Of a DNA stretch of 64,000 nt, positions 1 to 9,276 are shown one piece after another. Made by a program: the position numbers and the translations under genes. Location of the stretch: positions 3,743,501-3,807,500 of the forward strand of contig NZ_CP127247.1 in assembly GCF_030285785.1 (NCBI RefSeq), given 5' to 3'. Below the pieces are notes generated by a model. That model saw only the letters and a program-made list of their open reading frames with translations, was not told the origin of the DNA and did no database searches. This DNA is from Parasedimentitalea psychrophila (lineage in GTDB: Bacteria > Pseudomonadota > Alphaproteobacteria > Rhodobacterales > Rhodobacteraceae). How positions within the stretch are numbered: position 1 is the stretch's first letter; each line of letters begins with the position of its first letter.

Positions 1-1
1 T

Positions 2-2110
2 GGGATCAACATCCATGAGGTCTCGCCACAGGAATCCGCTGACCTGTTTCCGATTGGGGATCTGTCAGACGTTATGGCAGGTTTCTACATCCCAGAGGAC
101 GGCCGGGCCAATCCGGTGGACCTCACTATGTCGCTGGCCAAGGGCGCGCGGATGGGCGGGGCGAAGATATTTGAAGGTGTCACGGTCTGCGAAATCATCG
201 CATCGAACGGCACCGCTACGGGAGTCCGTACCGCTGATGGTCAAACGATCACCGCCGAAAATGTGGTCATCTGCGGCGGCATGTGGTCGCGCCAACTGGG
301 GGCCAAGGCTGGGATTAACCTGCCGCTGCAAGCCGCTGAACATTACTACCTGATCACCGAAAACGTGCCCGGCCTCAGCCGCGATCTACCAGTGCTGGAA
401 GATCCTTCAACCTATACCTACTACCGCGAGGAAGTGGGCGGGCTGATGCTGGGTCTGTTTGAACCCGGTGCCGCGCCGTGGAAACTGGACGGTATCCCCG
501 AGGATTTCTCGTTTGGGGAGATTGAGCCCGACTGGGACCGGGTTGGCGCGCATCTGGAAAAAGCCTACTCCCGCGTGCCGTCAACGCTGGATATTGGTGT
601 GCGCAAGCTGTTTTGCGGCCCCGAAAGCTTCACCCCCGACCTTGCGCCGCTGGTGGGTGAGACGCCAGAGCTGCGCAAGTGTTTTGTGGCTTGTGGGATG
701 AACAGTCTGGGCATTTTGAATGGGGCAGGGACCGGCAATGTGCTGGCCCATTGGATTGTCGATGGGCACCCACCCATTGATGTGACAGGCATTAACGTCA
801 ACCGCTTTACCCGTCACGAGGCAACCCGCGCATTCCGCCGGGATCGCGGGCCGGAGCTGCTGGGCAAACTGTTCGGCCAGCACTACCACAACGAGGGATT
901 TGAGACGGCGCGCGACCTGAAACGCTCGGTGCTGCATGACCGATTGGCGGCCTCGGGGGCTTACTTCGGTGAAGGTCACGGATGGGAAATGCCCGACTGG
1001 TTTGCGCCCAGCGTTGAGCAGGCAAAGATCGAGACATACAGCTGGCATCGCCAGAACTGGTTTGACTGGCACGCCGAGGAACACCGCGCCGCACGTGAGG
1101 ATGTCATCATCATGGACATGTCCGCCATGTCCAAATTTCAGGTCGAGGGCCCCGACGCGCTGGCTTTGATGAGCCGCCTCAGCTGTAACGATGTGGATGT
1201 GGAGGCAGGTCGTCTGATTTACACAGCCTGGGTCAATGAACAGGGCGGTTTTGAGGCCGACCTGACGGTGACGCGACTGGCCGATGATCGCTTCATGGTC
1301 GTGGTCGGTGAGAACAGCCACGGCCACACGTTGATGCGGATGAAGCGGCATATATCGGAGGCTGAGGTGGTGGTGATCACCGATCTCACCCCGGCGATCA
1401 CTCAGATCAACATTCACGGTCCCAAGGCGCGACAGCTAATGGAGAAAGTGACCAGCGCCGATATGTCGAACGAGGCGTTCGCCTTTATGACCTGTCAGGA
1501 CATCGACGTGGGCTACTGGATGGTCAAGGCGTTCCGCGTCACCTTTGTCGGCGAACTGGGCTGGGAGCTTCAGGTGCCGTCTTATGCAGCTGTTCAGATC
1601 TATGACCTGCTCAAAGAGGCAGGCAAGGAATTTGGCCTACGTGATGCGGGTATGCAGACGCTGAACAGCCTGCGGTTGGAGAAGGCTTACCGCGATTTTG
1701 GGCTGGACGTAGACAATACTGACAACCCAATTGAGGCGGGCCTCGGCTTTGCAGTGAAGCTGGACAAACCCGGCGGCTTTATCGGCCGCGATGCCTTGGC
1801 GGCAATCAAGGAAAAGGGCGTGCCCAGCACCCGGATGCTGCAGTTCCTGCTGCAAGACCCTGAGCCACTTCTCTATGGCAATGAGCTGATCTATCTGGAC
1901 GGCCAGGAGGTTGGTTACATGCAGGTTGGTGGCTATGGCCATACGCTTGGTGGAGCTGTCGGGATAGGCTTTGTCGAACTGGATAGGCCACTGACGGCAG
2001 AGATTGTCAGAACTGGCAATTGGCAACTGGAGGTCGCCGGTGAGCGCCATTTGGCAACCGCCTCTCTCAGGCCATTGTTTGACCCCAAGATGGAGCGGAT
2101 CAAATGCTGA
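2..2110 (+). CDS. FAD-dependent oxidoreductase with C-terminal GcvT domain (dimethylglycine/sarcosine dehydrogenase-like), 5' end outside window
   Basis: The reading frame is open from base 2, so the gene starts upstream and the first internal Met (74) is not the start. About 700 residues are visible. The first ~250 are the C-terminal half of a DAO-type FAD domain (GRANPVD, CGGMWSRQLG, ACGMNSLGILNGAGTG). A linker follows (SGAYFGEGHGWEMPDWFAP), then an aminomethyltransferase (GcvT) fold starting near NWFDWHAEEHRAAR and ending in the GcvT C-terminal barrel. This is the architecture of dimethylglycine and sarcosine dehydrogenases, which oxidise an N-methyl group and pass the one-carbon unit to tetrahydrofolate. 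The exact substrate cannot be read from sequence. The polyamine/betaine-type ABC operon nearby suggests a methylated amine taken up from outside. The next gene overlaps the stop by 7 bp, indicating one transcript. Confidence 0.9.
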   Translation, partial: GINIHEVSPQESADLFPIGDLSDVMAGFYIPEDGRANPVDLTMSLAKGARMGGAKIFEGVTVCEIIASNGTATGVRTADGQTITAENVVICGGMWSRQLGAKAGINLPLQAAEHYYLITENVPGLSRDLPVLEDPSTYTYYREEVGGLMLGLFEPGAAPWKLDGIPEDFSFGEIEPDWDRVGAHLEKAYSRVPSTLDIGVRKLFCGPESFTPDLAPLVGETPELRKCFVACGMNSLGILNGAGTGNVLAHWIVDGHPPIDVTGINVNRFTRHEATRAFRRDRGPELLGKLFGQHYHNEGFETARDLKRSVLHDRLAASGAYFGEGHGWEMPDWFAPSVEQAKIETYSWHRQNWFDWHAEEHRAAREDVIIMDMSAMSKFQVEGPDALALMSRLSCNDVDVEAGRLIYTAWVNEQGGFEADLTVTRLADDRFMVVVGENSHGHTLMRMKRHISEAEVVVITDLTPAITQINIHGPKARQLMEKVTSADMSNEAFAFMTCQDIDVGYWMVKAFRVTFVGELGWELQVPSYAAVQIYDLLKEAGKEFGLRDAGMQTLNSLRLEKAYRDFGLDVDNTDNPIEAGLGFAVKLDKPGGFIGRDALAAIKEKGVPSTRMLQFLLQDPEPLLYGNELIYLDGQEVGYMQVGGYGHTLGGAVGIGFVELDRPLTAEIVRTGNWQLEVAGERHLATASLRPLFDPKMERIKC

Positions 2111-2571
2111 GCAGCAACCCTAACAGCAACCTGACGATCCGCGCTCTTACCGCTGAAGACCACCCCGAATGGCGGCGGCTATGGACTGCCTACCTGGAAT
2201 TCTACGAGACAACAGTTGACGAAGAGGTCTACCAGACCGCGTTTGAACGGCTTCTCTCCAAAGGAAACGGAGAGTTTCAGGGCGTTGTCGCCGAAACCGA
2301 TGGTCAACTTGTTGGGCTGGCTCATTTCCTGTTTCACCGGACGCTCTGGAGTATTGAGGACACCTGTTACCTGATGGATTTGTTTGTCGATCCCGGCCGA
2401 CGGGGCGGCGGAATAGGCCGCGCGTTGATCGGGGCTGTGCACGGCGCAGCAAAAGCCAATGGTATTCCGGGCACCTATTGGTTGACGCAGGAAACAAACA
2501 ACATAGGTCGAATGCTATACGATCAAGTCGCCGAGCAGACACCCTTTATCGTTTACGAAAAACGCGACTGA
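2104..2571 (+). CDS. GNAT family N-acetyltransferase
   Basis: 155 residues, the usual size of a single GNAT domain. The acetyl-CoA motif is visible as DLFVDPGRRGGGIGRALI (residues ~97-115), preceded by the beta-4 strand LVGLAHFLFH and followed by the WLTQETNNIGRMLYDQVAEQTPFIVYEK tail typical of this subfamily. The ATG lies inside the end of the upstream demethylase gene, so the two are probably translationally coupled. It probably acetylates an amine or amino acid derivative. Linkage with an amine-demethylating oxidoreductase makes an amine substrate plausible, but that is inference. Confidence 0.88.
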   Translation: MLSSNPNSNLTIRALTAEDHPEWRRLWTAYLEFYETTVDEEVYQTAFERLLSKGNGEFQGVVAETDGQLVGLAHFLFHRTLWSIEDTCYLMDLFVDPGRRGGGIGRALIGAVHGAAKANGIPGTYWLTQETNNIGRMLYDQVAEQTPFIVYEKRD

Positions 2572-2739
2572 CGTTGCCGGACCAGAGATCAAAGAGGTTG
2601 TTGTGCATTTTTCCAACTGCTGTTGGCATCACCCTTATTCTGATTGGAATTGTGGTGATTCAACTTTTCTCCAAAACTGCGCTCCATAGCTGAGCAAGCA
2701 GAGTGCGGCGCAGGCTTCGCCCACGGCGCAACTGGTTCA

Positions 2740-3531
2740 TCAGCCCTTGGCGTACCAGCCATTGTCGACATAGGTGGCGGTTCCGTTGACAAAACTGGCC
2801 TCGTCCGACGCCAAGAAAACCACAGCTGCGGCCACTTCTTCTGGGTAACAGATACGGCCCTGTGTTGCGGCCATTCCTGAATCTTCCCATTCCTGCCCTG
2901 CGGCGTCCAGCTCGGCGATCTCTTTCAGACCATGAGCCGTTTCGACAAATCCGGGGCACACAGCATTGCAACGAATACCTGCATCCCGGTATTCGGTCGA
3001 AATGGTGCGCGCCAGTTGAAGCACTGCCCCCTTGGACATGCAGTAGACAGATTCCAGCGCATAGCCCCGCTCAGCCGCAATTGAAGAGGTGATGACAATA
3101 GATCCGCCGCCATTGTCGCTCATTTCTTTGACGGCGCGGCGGCAGACCAGGAACGCGGATTTGACATTAATGTCCATCAGCCGGTCATATTCATCCTCGG
3201 TTGTTTCATGCAGCGCTTTTACAATGATTGTGCCGGCGTGATTGAACAGAACGTTGTAAGGTCCAAACGCGTCAATCGCGCCGTCAAACGCCCGGTCAAT
3301 TTCGTTGACCTTGGTTACATCCGCATGGAAAAATTCCGCCTCAGCACCGATCTCGCGGATCATGTCCACTGTTTTTTGGCCCTCATCGTCCTGAATATCA
3401 AAGATGCTGACTTTGGCGCCCTCACGTGCAAATGCCAGAGCCGTCGAGCGACCTATGCCAGTAGCACCGCCGGCGATGACAGCAATTTTGCCCGCCAGGC
3501 GACCATTTGAGTTTTGTGTGGTTTGGGTCAT
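2740..3531 (-). CDS. SDR family oxidoreductase (operon gene 6)
   Basis: 263 residues, classical short-chain dehydrogenase/reductase. The NAD(P)-binding motif is GGATGIG near residue 21, the structural motif is NHAG (usually NNAG), and the catalytic Ser (VITSSIAAERG) and Tyr/Lys pair (YCMSK) are present. DIQDD after the second beta strand carries an acidic residue, which favours NAD over NADP. It is the last gene of the minus-strand operon, 22 bp after the preceding SDR. Paired SDRs at the end of an uptake operon suggest oxidation of a hydroxyl intermediate of the imported substrate. The substrate is unknown. Confidence 0.9.
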   Translation of the reverse strand: MTQTTQNSNGRLAGKIAVIAGGATGIGRSTALAFAREGAKVSIFDIQDDEGQKTVDMIREIGAEAEFFHADVTKVNEIDRAFDGAIDAFGPYNVLFNHAGTIIVKALHETTEDEYDRLMDINVKSAFLVCRRAVKEMSDNGGGSIVITSSIAAERGYALESVYCMSKGAVLQLARTISTEYRDAGIRCNAVCPGFVETAHGLKEIAELDAAGQEWEDSGMAATQGRICYPEEVAAAVVFLASDEASFVNGTATYVDNGWYAKG

Positions 3532-3553
3532 TTATTGCTTCTCCGAGAGTAGA

Positions 3554-4351
3554 TCAAATGCATTCGCCACCATCAATGACCAGGGCGTGGCCGGTCATGA
3601 ATGTGGACATGTCCGAGGCCAGGAACAAAATGGAATCCGCCATTTCATCAGTGGTCCCCCAGCGGCCCATTGGAATTGTCCGGGACACATAGCTTTCCAG
3701 CTTGTCGCGCCCCCCCATTTGCGTCTCAAAACCTGCATTAAACGGGGTATCGATAAAACCGGGACACAGCGTGTTGCAGCGGATGTTGTGTTGGGCATAA
3801 TCGGCTGCCATTTGACGGGTCATCGCCACCACGGCATGTTTGGTGGTGGCATAGGCAATCATTTCGCGATCATACTGCACGCCCGAGTTGGAAGAGGTGA
3901 TGATGATGCTGCCACCGCCTTGGGCTCGCATGTGTCCAACTGCCGAGCGGGCCGCTATAAAATGCGCCCGCACATTTAGCTTCCACGACATCTCCATGCC
4001 GTCGAGCGGAACTTGCTCCAGATTGCCTTCCACTTGATAGCCGGCGTGGGAATGAAGAACATCCAGCCGCCCATATGTATCAACAGTTTCATCAATCAAA
4101 GCTTTGATCGCCTGATCATCAGTCACATCAAGACCGGCTGATGTGGCCTTAACATCCTCTGCGTTCAAATCGGCGACAACCTGCGCGGCTTTTTCAGGGT
4201 CGATGTCGGTAATAATAACCTGCGCCCCATGCCGCGCCATTGCCATGGCACCTGCGCGCCCGATACCAGAGCCCGCACCCGTGACCAGTGCGACTTTGCC
4301 CAGCAACAGGGGATAGGCATGTTGGCTTGCCGACGCTTGAGGCAGTGTCAT
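3554..4351 (-). CDS. SDR family oxidoreductase (operon gene 5)
   Basis: 265 residues. The Rossmann motif TGAGSGIG is near residue 22 and the acidic cofactor-selecting turn is TDID. HSHAG stands in place of NNAG. Ser is in IITSSNSG, with catalytic Tyr and Lys in YATTK. C-terminal CPGFIDTPF and LASDMSTFMTGHALVIDGG are typical of classical SDRs. The ATG overlaps the stop of the upstream permease gene by 4 bp (ATGA), so translation is coupled and the enzyme belongs to the transport operon. It is a paralogue of the next SDR rather than a close duplicate. Confidence 0.9.
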   Translation of the reverse strand: MTLPQASASQHAYPLLLGKVALVTGAGSGIGRAGAMAMARHGAQVIITDIDPEKAAQVVADLNAEDVKATSAGLDVTDDQAIKALIDETVDTYGRLDVLHSHAGYQVEGNLEQVPLDGMEMSWKLNVRAHFIAARSAVGHMRAQGGGSIIITSSNSGVQYDREMIAYATTKHAVVAMTRQMAADYAQHNIRCNTLCPGFIDTPFNAGFETQMGGRDKLESYVSRTIPMGRWGTTDEMADSILFLASDMSTFMTGHALVIDGGECI

Positions 4352-5166
4352 TTGGCTTTTTTGCCTCCGCGTTGCAGTAACAATTGCGCAGTGACAAGCG
4401 CGATCAAGGAAACCACGAGAACCATCGTCCCAATTGCGTTGATTTCCGGCGTGACCCCGCGACGGATCGAAGAGAACACATAGATCGGCAGCGTTGTTTC
4501 AGACCCTGCCACAAAAAATGCGATGATGAAGTCATCAAAACTGAAGGTGAAGCTGAGCAGAAAGCCGGCAAGAATTGCCGGGAATATCAACGGTAACGTC
4601 ACCTGCCTGAATGTTCCCATCGGCGTTGCGTATAGATCCGAGGATGCCTCGGTCAGGGCGCGGTCCATGCCCGCCAGTCTGGCACGTACGATGATCACCA
4701 CCAGCGCCATCAGGAACATGGTGTGAGCCCCGATCAGAGATCCCATCCCCATATGAAGTTTAGGCGCTACAAATCCGTCCGGCCAAATTGCCGCCATCAG
4801 CGGGTTCAATTGGTCAAATACCGTAACCAATCCGATCAAAGTCGCGATGCCAATCACGATGCCGGGGATCATCACGGCAACGTAGATCAGCAGATCAAAC
4901 GCCGTGCGAACCGGCCCTTTGATACCCTGTAAAGCCACTGCCGCCATCGTGCCAAACACGCTGGCTAAAAGGGCCGAGGTGAAAGCAACCATCAGGCTTG
5001 TTTCCAGCGCATCCATGACAAACGGATTGGACAGAACCTTGCCATACCATTTGGTCGAAAACCCCTGAAGCTGGCTGGCGTGCCGACCAGCGTTAAAGCT
5101 GAACAGCGCGATGACCCCGATGGGGATATAGAGAAATAGATAAACGCAAACGGCATAGAGTCTCAT
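4348..5166 (-). CDS. ABC transporter permease, PotC-like
   Basis: 272 residues with about six hydrophobic segments. The permease EAA loop is EASSDLYATPMGTFRQVTLPLI near residue 185. The N-terminus (LYIPIGVIALFSFNAG) and the FSFDDFIIAFFVAG motif near the end are characteristic of PotC/YdcV-type permeases of the polyamine/opine/thiamine-like family. It lies 9 bp after the PotB-like gene and overlaps the first SDR. It forms the inner-membrane channel together with the PotB-like partner. Confidence 0.92.
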   Translation of the reverse strand: MRLYAVCVYLFLYIPIGVIALFSFNAGRHASQLQGFSTKWYGKVLSNPFVMDALETSLMVAFTSALLASVFGTMAAVALQGIKGPVRTAFDLLIYVAVMIPGIVIGIATLIGLVTVFDQLNPLMAAIWPDGFVAPKLHMGMGSLIGAHTMFLMALVVIIVRARLAGMDRALTEASSDLYATPMGTFRQVTLPLIFPAILAGFLLSFTFSFDDFIIAFFVAGSETTLPIYVFSSIRRGVTPEINAIGTMVLVVSLIALVTAQLLLQRGGKKAK

Positions 5167-5175
5167 CAGATCACC

Positions 5176-6027
5176 TCACATTATCGATACATCGTCCCGG
5201 TTCGCACCGAGACGATTGATGAGCCGCATGTAGATCGTGACGGTGATAAGCATCACGAAAACGAGGGTGACAGCCACGGCAGAGCCATAGGCCCAGTTGC
5301 GCGATTGCAGGAACAGATCGACCAGCGCGTTGCCGACAAAGAAGACCTTGCCTCCGCCCAGCATCGCCGGGATCAGATATTCGCCCATCAGCAAAATAAA
5401 CACGAGCATACAACCCGTTGCGATACCGGGAATTGATAGCGGCAGAGTGATTTGAAGAAAGGTTCTCCAGGGTTTTGCCCCCAGATCCGAGGAGGCCTCT
5501 AGCAGCCGTTTATCAAGCTTGTCTAAGCTAACAAAAATCGGAAACACCATTAGCGGAAGGTACCCGTAGATGATGCCGATCAGGACGGCAAAAGGGGTGT
5601 TGATCAGGCGCACTCCTTCGATACCGAACCAACCAAGAAGAGCAGGTATGCCGCGGCCACCCAGCAAGAAAATCCAAGCGTAGCTGCGGATCAGGATCGA
5701 GGTCCAGAACGGAACGATCACCAGTACCAGCAGGATCGTTCTCCATTTGGGGTCTACTTTGACAGCAAGAAAATAGGCCAATGGGTAGGCAATCAGCAAA
5801 GCCGATAAGGTACCAATTGGCGCCAAAGTCATGGTGTTTTTGAAAGCAGCCCAACGCGCCGGAAGGTTGGCATATTGTTCAAATGTGAAAGCGGGCACCA
5901 CGCCACCGGCCGGCGCCCGCTCTCCAAAGCTGAAAATGAGAACAACAGATAAAGGTATGATCAGCATCACCAGAAACCAGGTTCCGGCGGGTGCCAATAA
6001 CAACCAATTGCGAGTGCGTTTCGTCAT
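5176..6027 (-). CDS. ABC transporter permease, PotB-like
   Basis: 283 residues with six predicted membrane spans. The first follows a short basic N-terminus (MTKRTRNWLLLAPAG). The EAA loop is EASSDLGAKPWRTFLQITLPLS near residue 185. LIRSYAWIFLLG and GEYLIPAMLGGGKVFFVGN are hallmark PotB/YdcU stretches. It sits 22 bp after the substrate-binding protein gene. Together with the PotC-like, PotD-like and PotA-like genes it makes a complete importer. Confidence 0.92.
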   Translation of the reverse strand: MTKRTRNWLLLAPAGTWFLVMLIIPLSVVLIFSFGERAPAGGVVPAFTFEQYANLPARWAAFKNTMTLAPIGTLSALLIAYPLAYFLAVKVDPKWRTILLVLVIVPFWTSILIRSYAWIFLLGGRGIPALLGWFGIEGVRLINTPFAVLIGIIYGYLPLMVFPIFVSLDKLDKRLLEASSDLGAKPWRTFLQITLPLSIPGIATGCMLVFILLMGEYLIPAMLGGGKVFFVGNALVDLFLQSRNWAYGSAVAVTLVFVMLITVTIYMRLINRLGANRDDVSIM

Positions 6028-6049
6028 GTTGTTCTCATTCCAATCCTGA

Positions 6050-7210
6050 TCAGGCCGACTTGAAACGCGCCATCAACTCGGCACGGTTTGGATCCGTTAA
6101 AGTTGCAGCCGCACCAAATTCCAGTGGGCTCAGGAGTTCCTGAGCCGGGAACAGGATCGGATCGTTCTTCAGTTCGTCAGGCAGCAGCGCAAATGTTTTT
6201 GCGTCCGCTGTCGGATAACCATGCGCCAGAACCTCTTTGGTGTTCACTGTCGGGTCCATCAGGAAATTGATCAGCGCATAGGCCGCATCCGTATGGGGCG
6301 CGCCTTTTGGAATGGCGTAGTAGTCACTCCAGATCTCGCCACCCTCAGCGCCCAATACATAGTGAATTTCGGGCATGTCGGTGTTGAGCTGCTTGCCATC
6401 GCCGGACCAGCATATTGTCAGCCAGGCATCGCCATTGCGCATCGACGGCTGATAATCAGATGTAATCGCAAACAGATGCGGTTTCACGTCGATCAGCAGT
6501 TTTTCAGCATCCGCCAGTTCAGCTTCGTCTACTGAGTTGAACGAATACCCAAAATAATTCAGCGCACTGCCAATTGTTGTCAGCTGATAGTCATGCACCA
6601 TCGAACGTCCCGAGAATTTGTCCCTCGAGATGTCAAAGAACTCTTTCCAGGATGAGATAGGCTTGCCGCCGTTTTGCGCCGTGTTCACGGCCATACCGGT
6701 TGAACCCCAATTTTTGGGCACTGCATAAAGCGTACCATCGACCGAGCCAGCCTCGGCATAACGTGCATCAAAGGCGGAGGCGTCATAGTTTGATAGCTTG
6801 GAGGTATCCAGCGGCTCTATCAGGCCTTCGTCGACATAAGTGGAGATTGTATAGTTGGTCGGCACATAGACATCCCAACCGGTGGCTCCGGCCTGCAATT
6901 TGGCCAGCATCTCTTCGTTTGAGCCAAACACATTGACCTGCACATGGGCGCCGGTTGCCTCGGTAAAGGCTTCGAAATTGGATGGATCATGGTAGTTAGG
7001 CCAGGTTGCAATGATGACACGATCACCGATGTTTCCTTCCGCAAACGCAGGGCTGGGGCGCAGGCCAGGCATCGCTGCCCCCATGACTGCGGTCGCAGCA
7101 CCCAACCCAGTAACATTCAGAAAATGGCGGCGGGTGATCGACCCCTTGCGGTACCGGCCCAGTTCTTCCATGAATTTTCTCTTAGAGATATAGTCGCTGT
7201 CTTTGGTCAC
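6050..7210 (-). CDS. ABC transporter substrate-binding protein, PotD-like, Tat-exported
   Basis: 386 residues. The N-terminus is long and carries a twin-arginine signal: ITRRHFLNVTG near residue 25, then a hydrophobic core and cleavage near SPAFAEG, so it probably folds in the cytoplasm and is exported by Tat to the periplasm. The mature part has the PotD/extracellular-binding pattern (NWGSTGMAVNT, YALINFLMDPTVNTKEV). The ligand is not defined: family members bind putrescine, spermidine, opines or betaine-like amines. It lies 28 bp downstream of the ATPase gene. Confidence 0.92.
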   Translation of the reverse strand: MTKDSDYISKRKFMEELGRYRKGSITRRHFLNVTGLGAATAVMGAAMPGLRPSPAFAEGNIGDRVIIATWPNYHDPSNFEAFTEATGAHVQVNVFGSNEEMLAKLQAGATGWDVYVPTNYTISTYVDEGLIEPLDTSKLSNYDASAFDARYAEAGSVDGTLYAVPKNWGSTGMAVNTAQNGGKPISSWKEFFDISRDKFSGRSMVHDYQLTTIGSALNYFGYSFNSVDEAELADAEKLLIDVKPHLFAITSDYQPSMRNGDAWLTICWSGDGKQLNTDMPEIHYVLGAEGGEIWSDYYAIPKGAPHTDAAYALINFLMDPTVNTKEVLAHGYPTADAKTFALLPDELKNDPILFPAQELLSPLEFGAAATLTDPNRAELMARFKSA

Positions 7211-7238
7211 TGTCTTTCTCCCTGTGGTTGCGAAGTTG

Positions 7239-8360
7239 TCAGGTATTGTCGAGAATGAGTGCTGCGCTGGACTCCCAGCTCACAAGCAGATCTTCGCCTG
7301 CATTAAACGGGCCGTTGTCCGGTTCTGATTGCCTTGGTGAAAGCACCAGGAATTCGCCAAGAGAGTCATGCATCACCAGATACTCGGTGTGCTCCCCAAG
7401 AAAGATCCGGTTCCGCACGACGACATTCAGGCCCTCGCCTTCGCGGCGCAATTTCATCTGTTCTGGCCGGACACTGACACAAACCTGTTGGCTTTTAACC
7501 AACTGGCCAACGGGTTTGCCTTGCATGGTCAACCCGTTGTCCAACAGAACCGAGGTGAGTGTCCCGTCTTGGTCGGTGATCTTGCCCTCGAAGAAATTCG
7601 AAGTTCCGACAAAACCCGCAACATATCGCGAATTCGGCTGATCATAGAGCTCTTGTGGACTGCCGATTTGAACAATGCGCCCATCCCTCATGACGCAAAT
7701 CCGGTCACTCATCGATAGGGCTTCTTCCTGATCATGGGTGACCAGAACAAAGGTAATGCCCAGTTTACGTTGCAGGTTTTGCAGCTCAATCTGCATTTCC
7801 TTGCGCAATTTCCGATCCAGGGCAGCCATCGGTTCGTCGAGCAACAGCAGCTTGGGTTCATTCACAATTGCTCTGGCCAGCGCAACGCGTTGCTGTTGGC
7901 CACCGGACATCTCCCAGATTTTCCGATCGTCGAAGCCATTAAGCTGCACAACGTCGAGCGCCTTGCTCACTTTCTCGGCAATATGGGCTTTGGGCAGTCG
8001 TGGACGAACTTGGCGCAGTCCATAGCCGATGTTTTGCGCCACAGTCATATGTGGGAAAAGGGCATATTGCTGGAACACCATGTTGACCGGACGGTGGTAA
8101 GCATCAAGGTCATTCACAACTTTGCCGTCCAGCAAAACCTCGCCTTCAGTGGGAACCTCAAACCCTGCCAACATGCGCAAGGCTGTCGTCTTTCCGCATC
8201 CCGACGGGCCAAGGAACGATAGGAATTCACCCTCGGCAATGGACAGGTCTAGATCGCTTGCAGCCAGCACATCCCCGAAACGTTTAGAGACGCCACGCAG
8301 TTCAGCAATTACCTTGTTGTTGACCGGGCTAGCATCGCCGATATACCCCGTGATTTCCAT
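7239..8360 (-). CDS. ABC transporter ATP-binding protein, PotA-like
   Basis: 373 residues, the usual size for a PotA-type ATPase with a C-terminal TOBE domain. Walker A is GPSGCGKTT near residue 53, the Q-loop lies in VFQQYALFPHMT, the signature is SGGQQQR, Walker B is LLLLDEPMAALD and the H-loop is THDQEEA. It is the first gene of the six-gene minus-strand operon (ATPase, binding protein, two permeases, two SDRs), so the promoter must lie between 8361 and the divergent LuxR gene. Confidence 0.94.
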   Translation of the reverse strand: MEITGYIGDASPVNNKVIAELRGVSKRFGDVLAASDLDLSIAEGEFLSFLGPSGCGKTTALRMLAGFEVPTEGEVLLDGKVVNDLDAYHRPVNMVFQQYALFPHMTVAQNIGYGLRQVRPRLPKAHIAEKVSKALDVVQLNGFDDRKIWEMSGGQQQRVALARAIVNEPKLLLLDEPMAALDRKLRKEMQIELQNLQRKLGITFVLVTHDQEEALSMSDRICVMRDGRIVQIGSPQELYDQPNSRYVAGFVGTSNFFEGKITDQDGTLTSVLLDNGLTMQGKPVGQLVKSQQVCVSVRPEQMKLRREGEGLNVVVRNRIFLGEHTEYLVMHDSLGEFLVLSPRQSEPDNGPFNAGEDLLVSWESSAALILDNT

Positions 8361-8481
8361 TTTAACCTATCTTTTTCGGATTTTCTGAATACTACTCATC
8401 TAGAGAAAACTGTAAGAAAAGCCAGTTTCGTTGTATATACCACGTTTTTGGTATGCCAGTCTGAGTGTAGAGGTTTCTCGA
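8361..8481. promoter_or_regulatory. Divergent promoter region with candidate operator
   Basis: This 121-bp spacer separates the ABC/SDR operon from the divergent LuxR-type gene and must hold both promoters. A perfect inverted repeat ATACCA-N6-TGGTAT lies at 8437-8454, 27 bp before the chosen LuxR start. Its size (18 bp, dyad) fits a dimeric LuxR-type binding site. Assignment to this regulator is inference from position. Confidence 0.5.
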
Positions 8482-9276
8482 ATGAAGGATTTGATCAAAG
8501 CAACGGGAACGCTGATTGATACGATCGGAACTGACCAGTTTGCGCAGACGCTCTCTGATGCGCTGAAAGGCATAGTTCCCTTCGACTATACAGTAATTTT
8601 TGGGTATTTTGGGGCGGCACGCCCCATGGATCTATTTGATGATTTTCCGCGTGGAAAACGCAAAATTTTTGTAGAGGATTACCAAGAAGGGCCATACCTG
8701 CTGGATCCCTTTTATTTAGCCTGCGGCAATCATGTGGAGTCGGGTCTGTATCGGATTCGGGACCTGGCCCCGGACCGCTTTTTCCAGGGTGAGTATTTTC
8801 GCAACTATTACGCCCGTACCGGATTGGCAGAGGAAATTGGTTTCTTCATTGAGATGCCCGGTGAGGCAATTGTTGTGGTCTCGCTTATGCGGGCGAAGAA
8901 GGCATTTTCAGCCAAGGAGTTCCGCCAGATTGGCGAGTTTTGTCCAATCGTGCGAGCCTGTTGCCAGCGCCACTGGCATGATCTCTCGACACAATTTGGG
9001 GTAAATGAAGATAACGCAACAAATTCCAGCATCCATCAAAGTGTTGAGCTGGCCTTCACCAATGTCGGCGGTGGTGTCTTGACCCCGCGCGAGCGTGAAG
9101 TGGTCGAGTTTACCCTGAAGGGACATTCGGCGGATGCGGTTGGGCGCATACTCGAAATCACAGCTGGAACAGTGCGTATTCATCGAAGAAACGTGTACTC
9201 AAAACTGCAAATACGATCTCAGGGCGAGTTGTTTTCCAAGTTTATTGAGACTTTGGTGTCCGCAGAACATCGGTAG
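8482..9276 (+). CDS. LuxR-type transcriptional regulator
   Basis: 264 residues from ATG 8482. An in-frame TTG exists at 8431, but the ATG follows GTAGAGG at a suitable distance and avoids placing the operator-like dyad inside the gene. The C-terminal 65 residues are a GerE/LuxR helix-turn-helix (LTPREREVVEFTLKGHSADAVGRIL, then TVRIHRRNVYSKL). The N-terminal ~170 residues are a ligand-sensing-type domain without a recognisable receiver, so it is probably not a response regulator. It is divergent from the ABC/SDR operon and is the natural candidate to control it. Confidence 0.85.
   Translation: MKDLIKATGTLIDTIGTDQFAQTLSDALKGIVPFDYTVIFGYFGAARPMDLFDDFPRGKRKIFVEDYQEGPYLLDPFYLACGNHVESGLYRIRDLAPDRFFQGEYFRNYYARTGLAEEIGFFIEMPGEAIVVVSLMRAKKAFSAKEFRQIGEFCPIVRACCQRHWHDLSTQFGVNEDNATNSSIHQSVELAFTNVGGGVLTPREREVVEFTLKGHSADAVGRILEITAGTVRIHRRNVYSKLQIRSQGELFSKFIETLVSAEHR

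Noticed and set aside
581-1417. 278-codon minus-strand frame
   Set aside because: Shadow of the FAD/GcvT gene in high-GC sequence.
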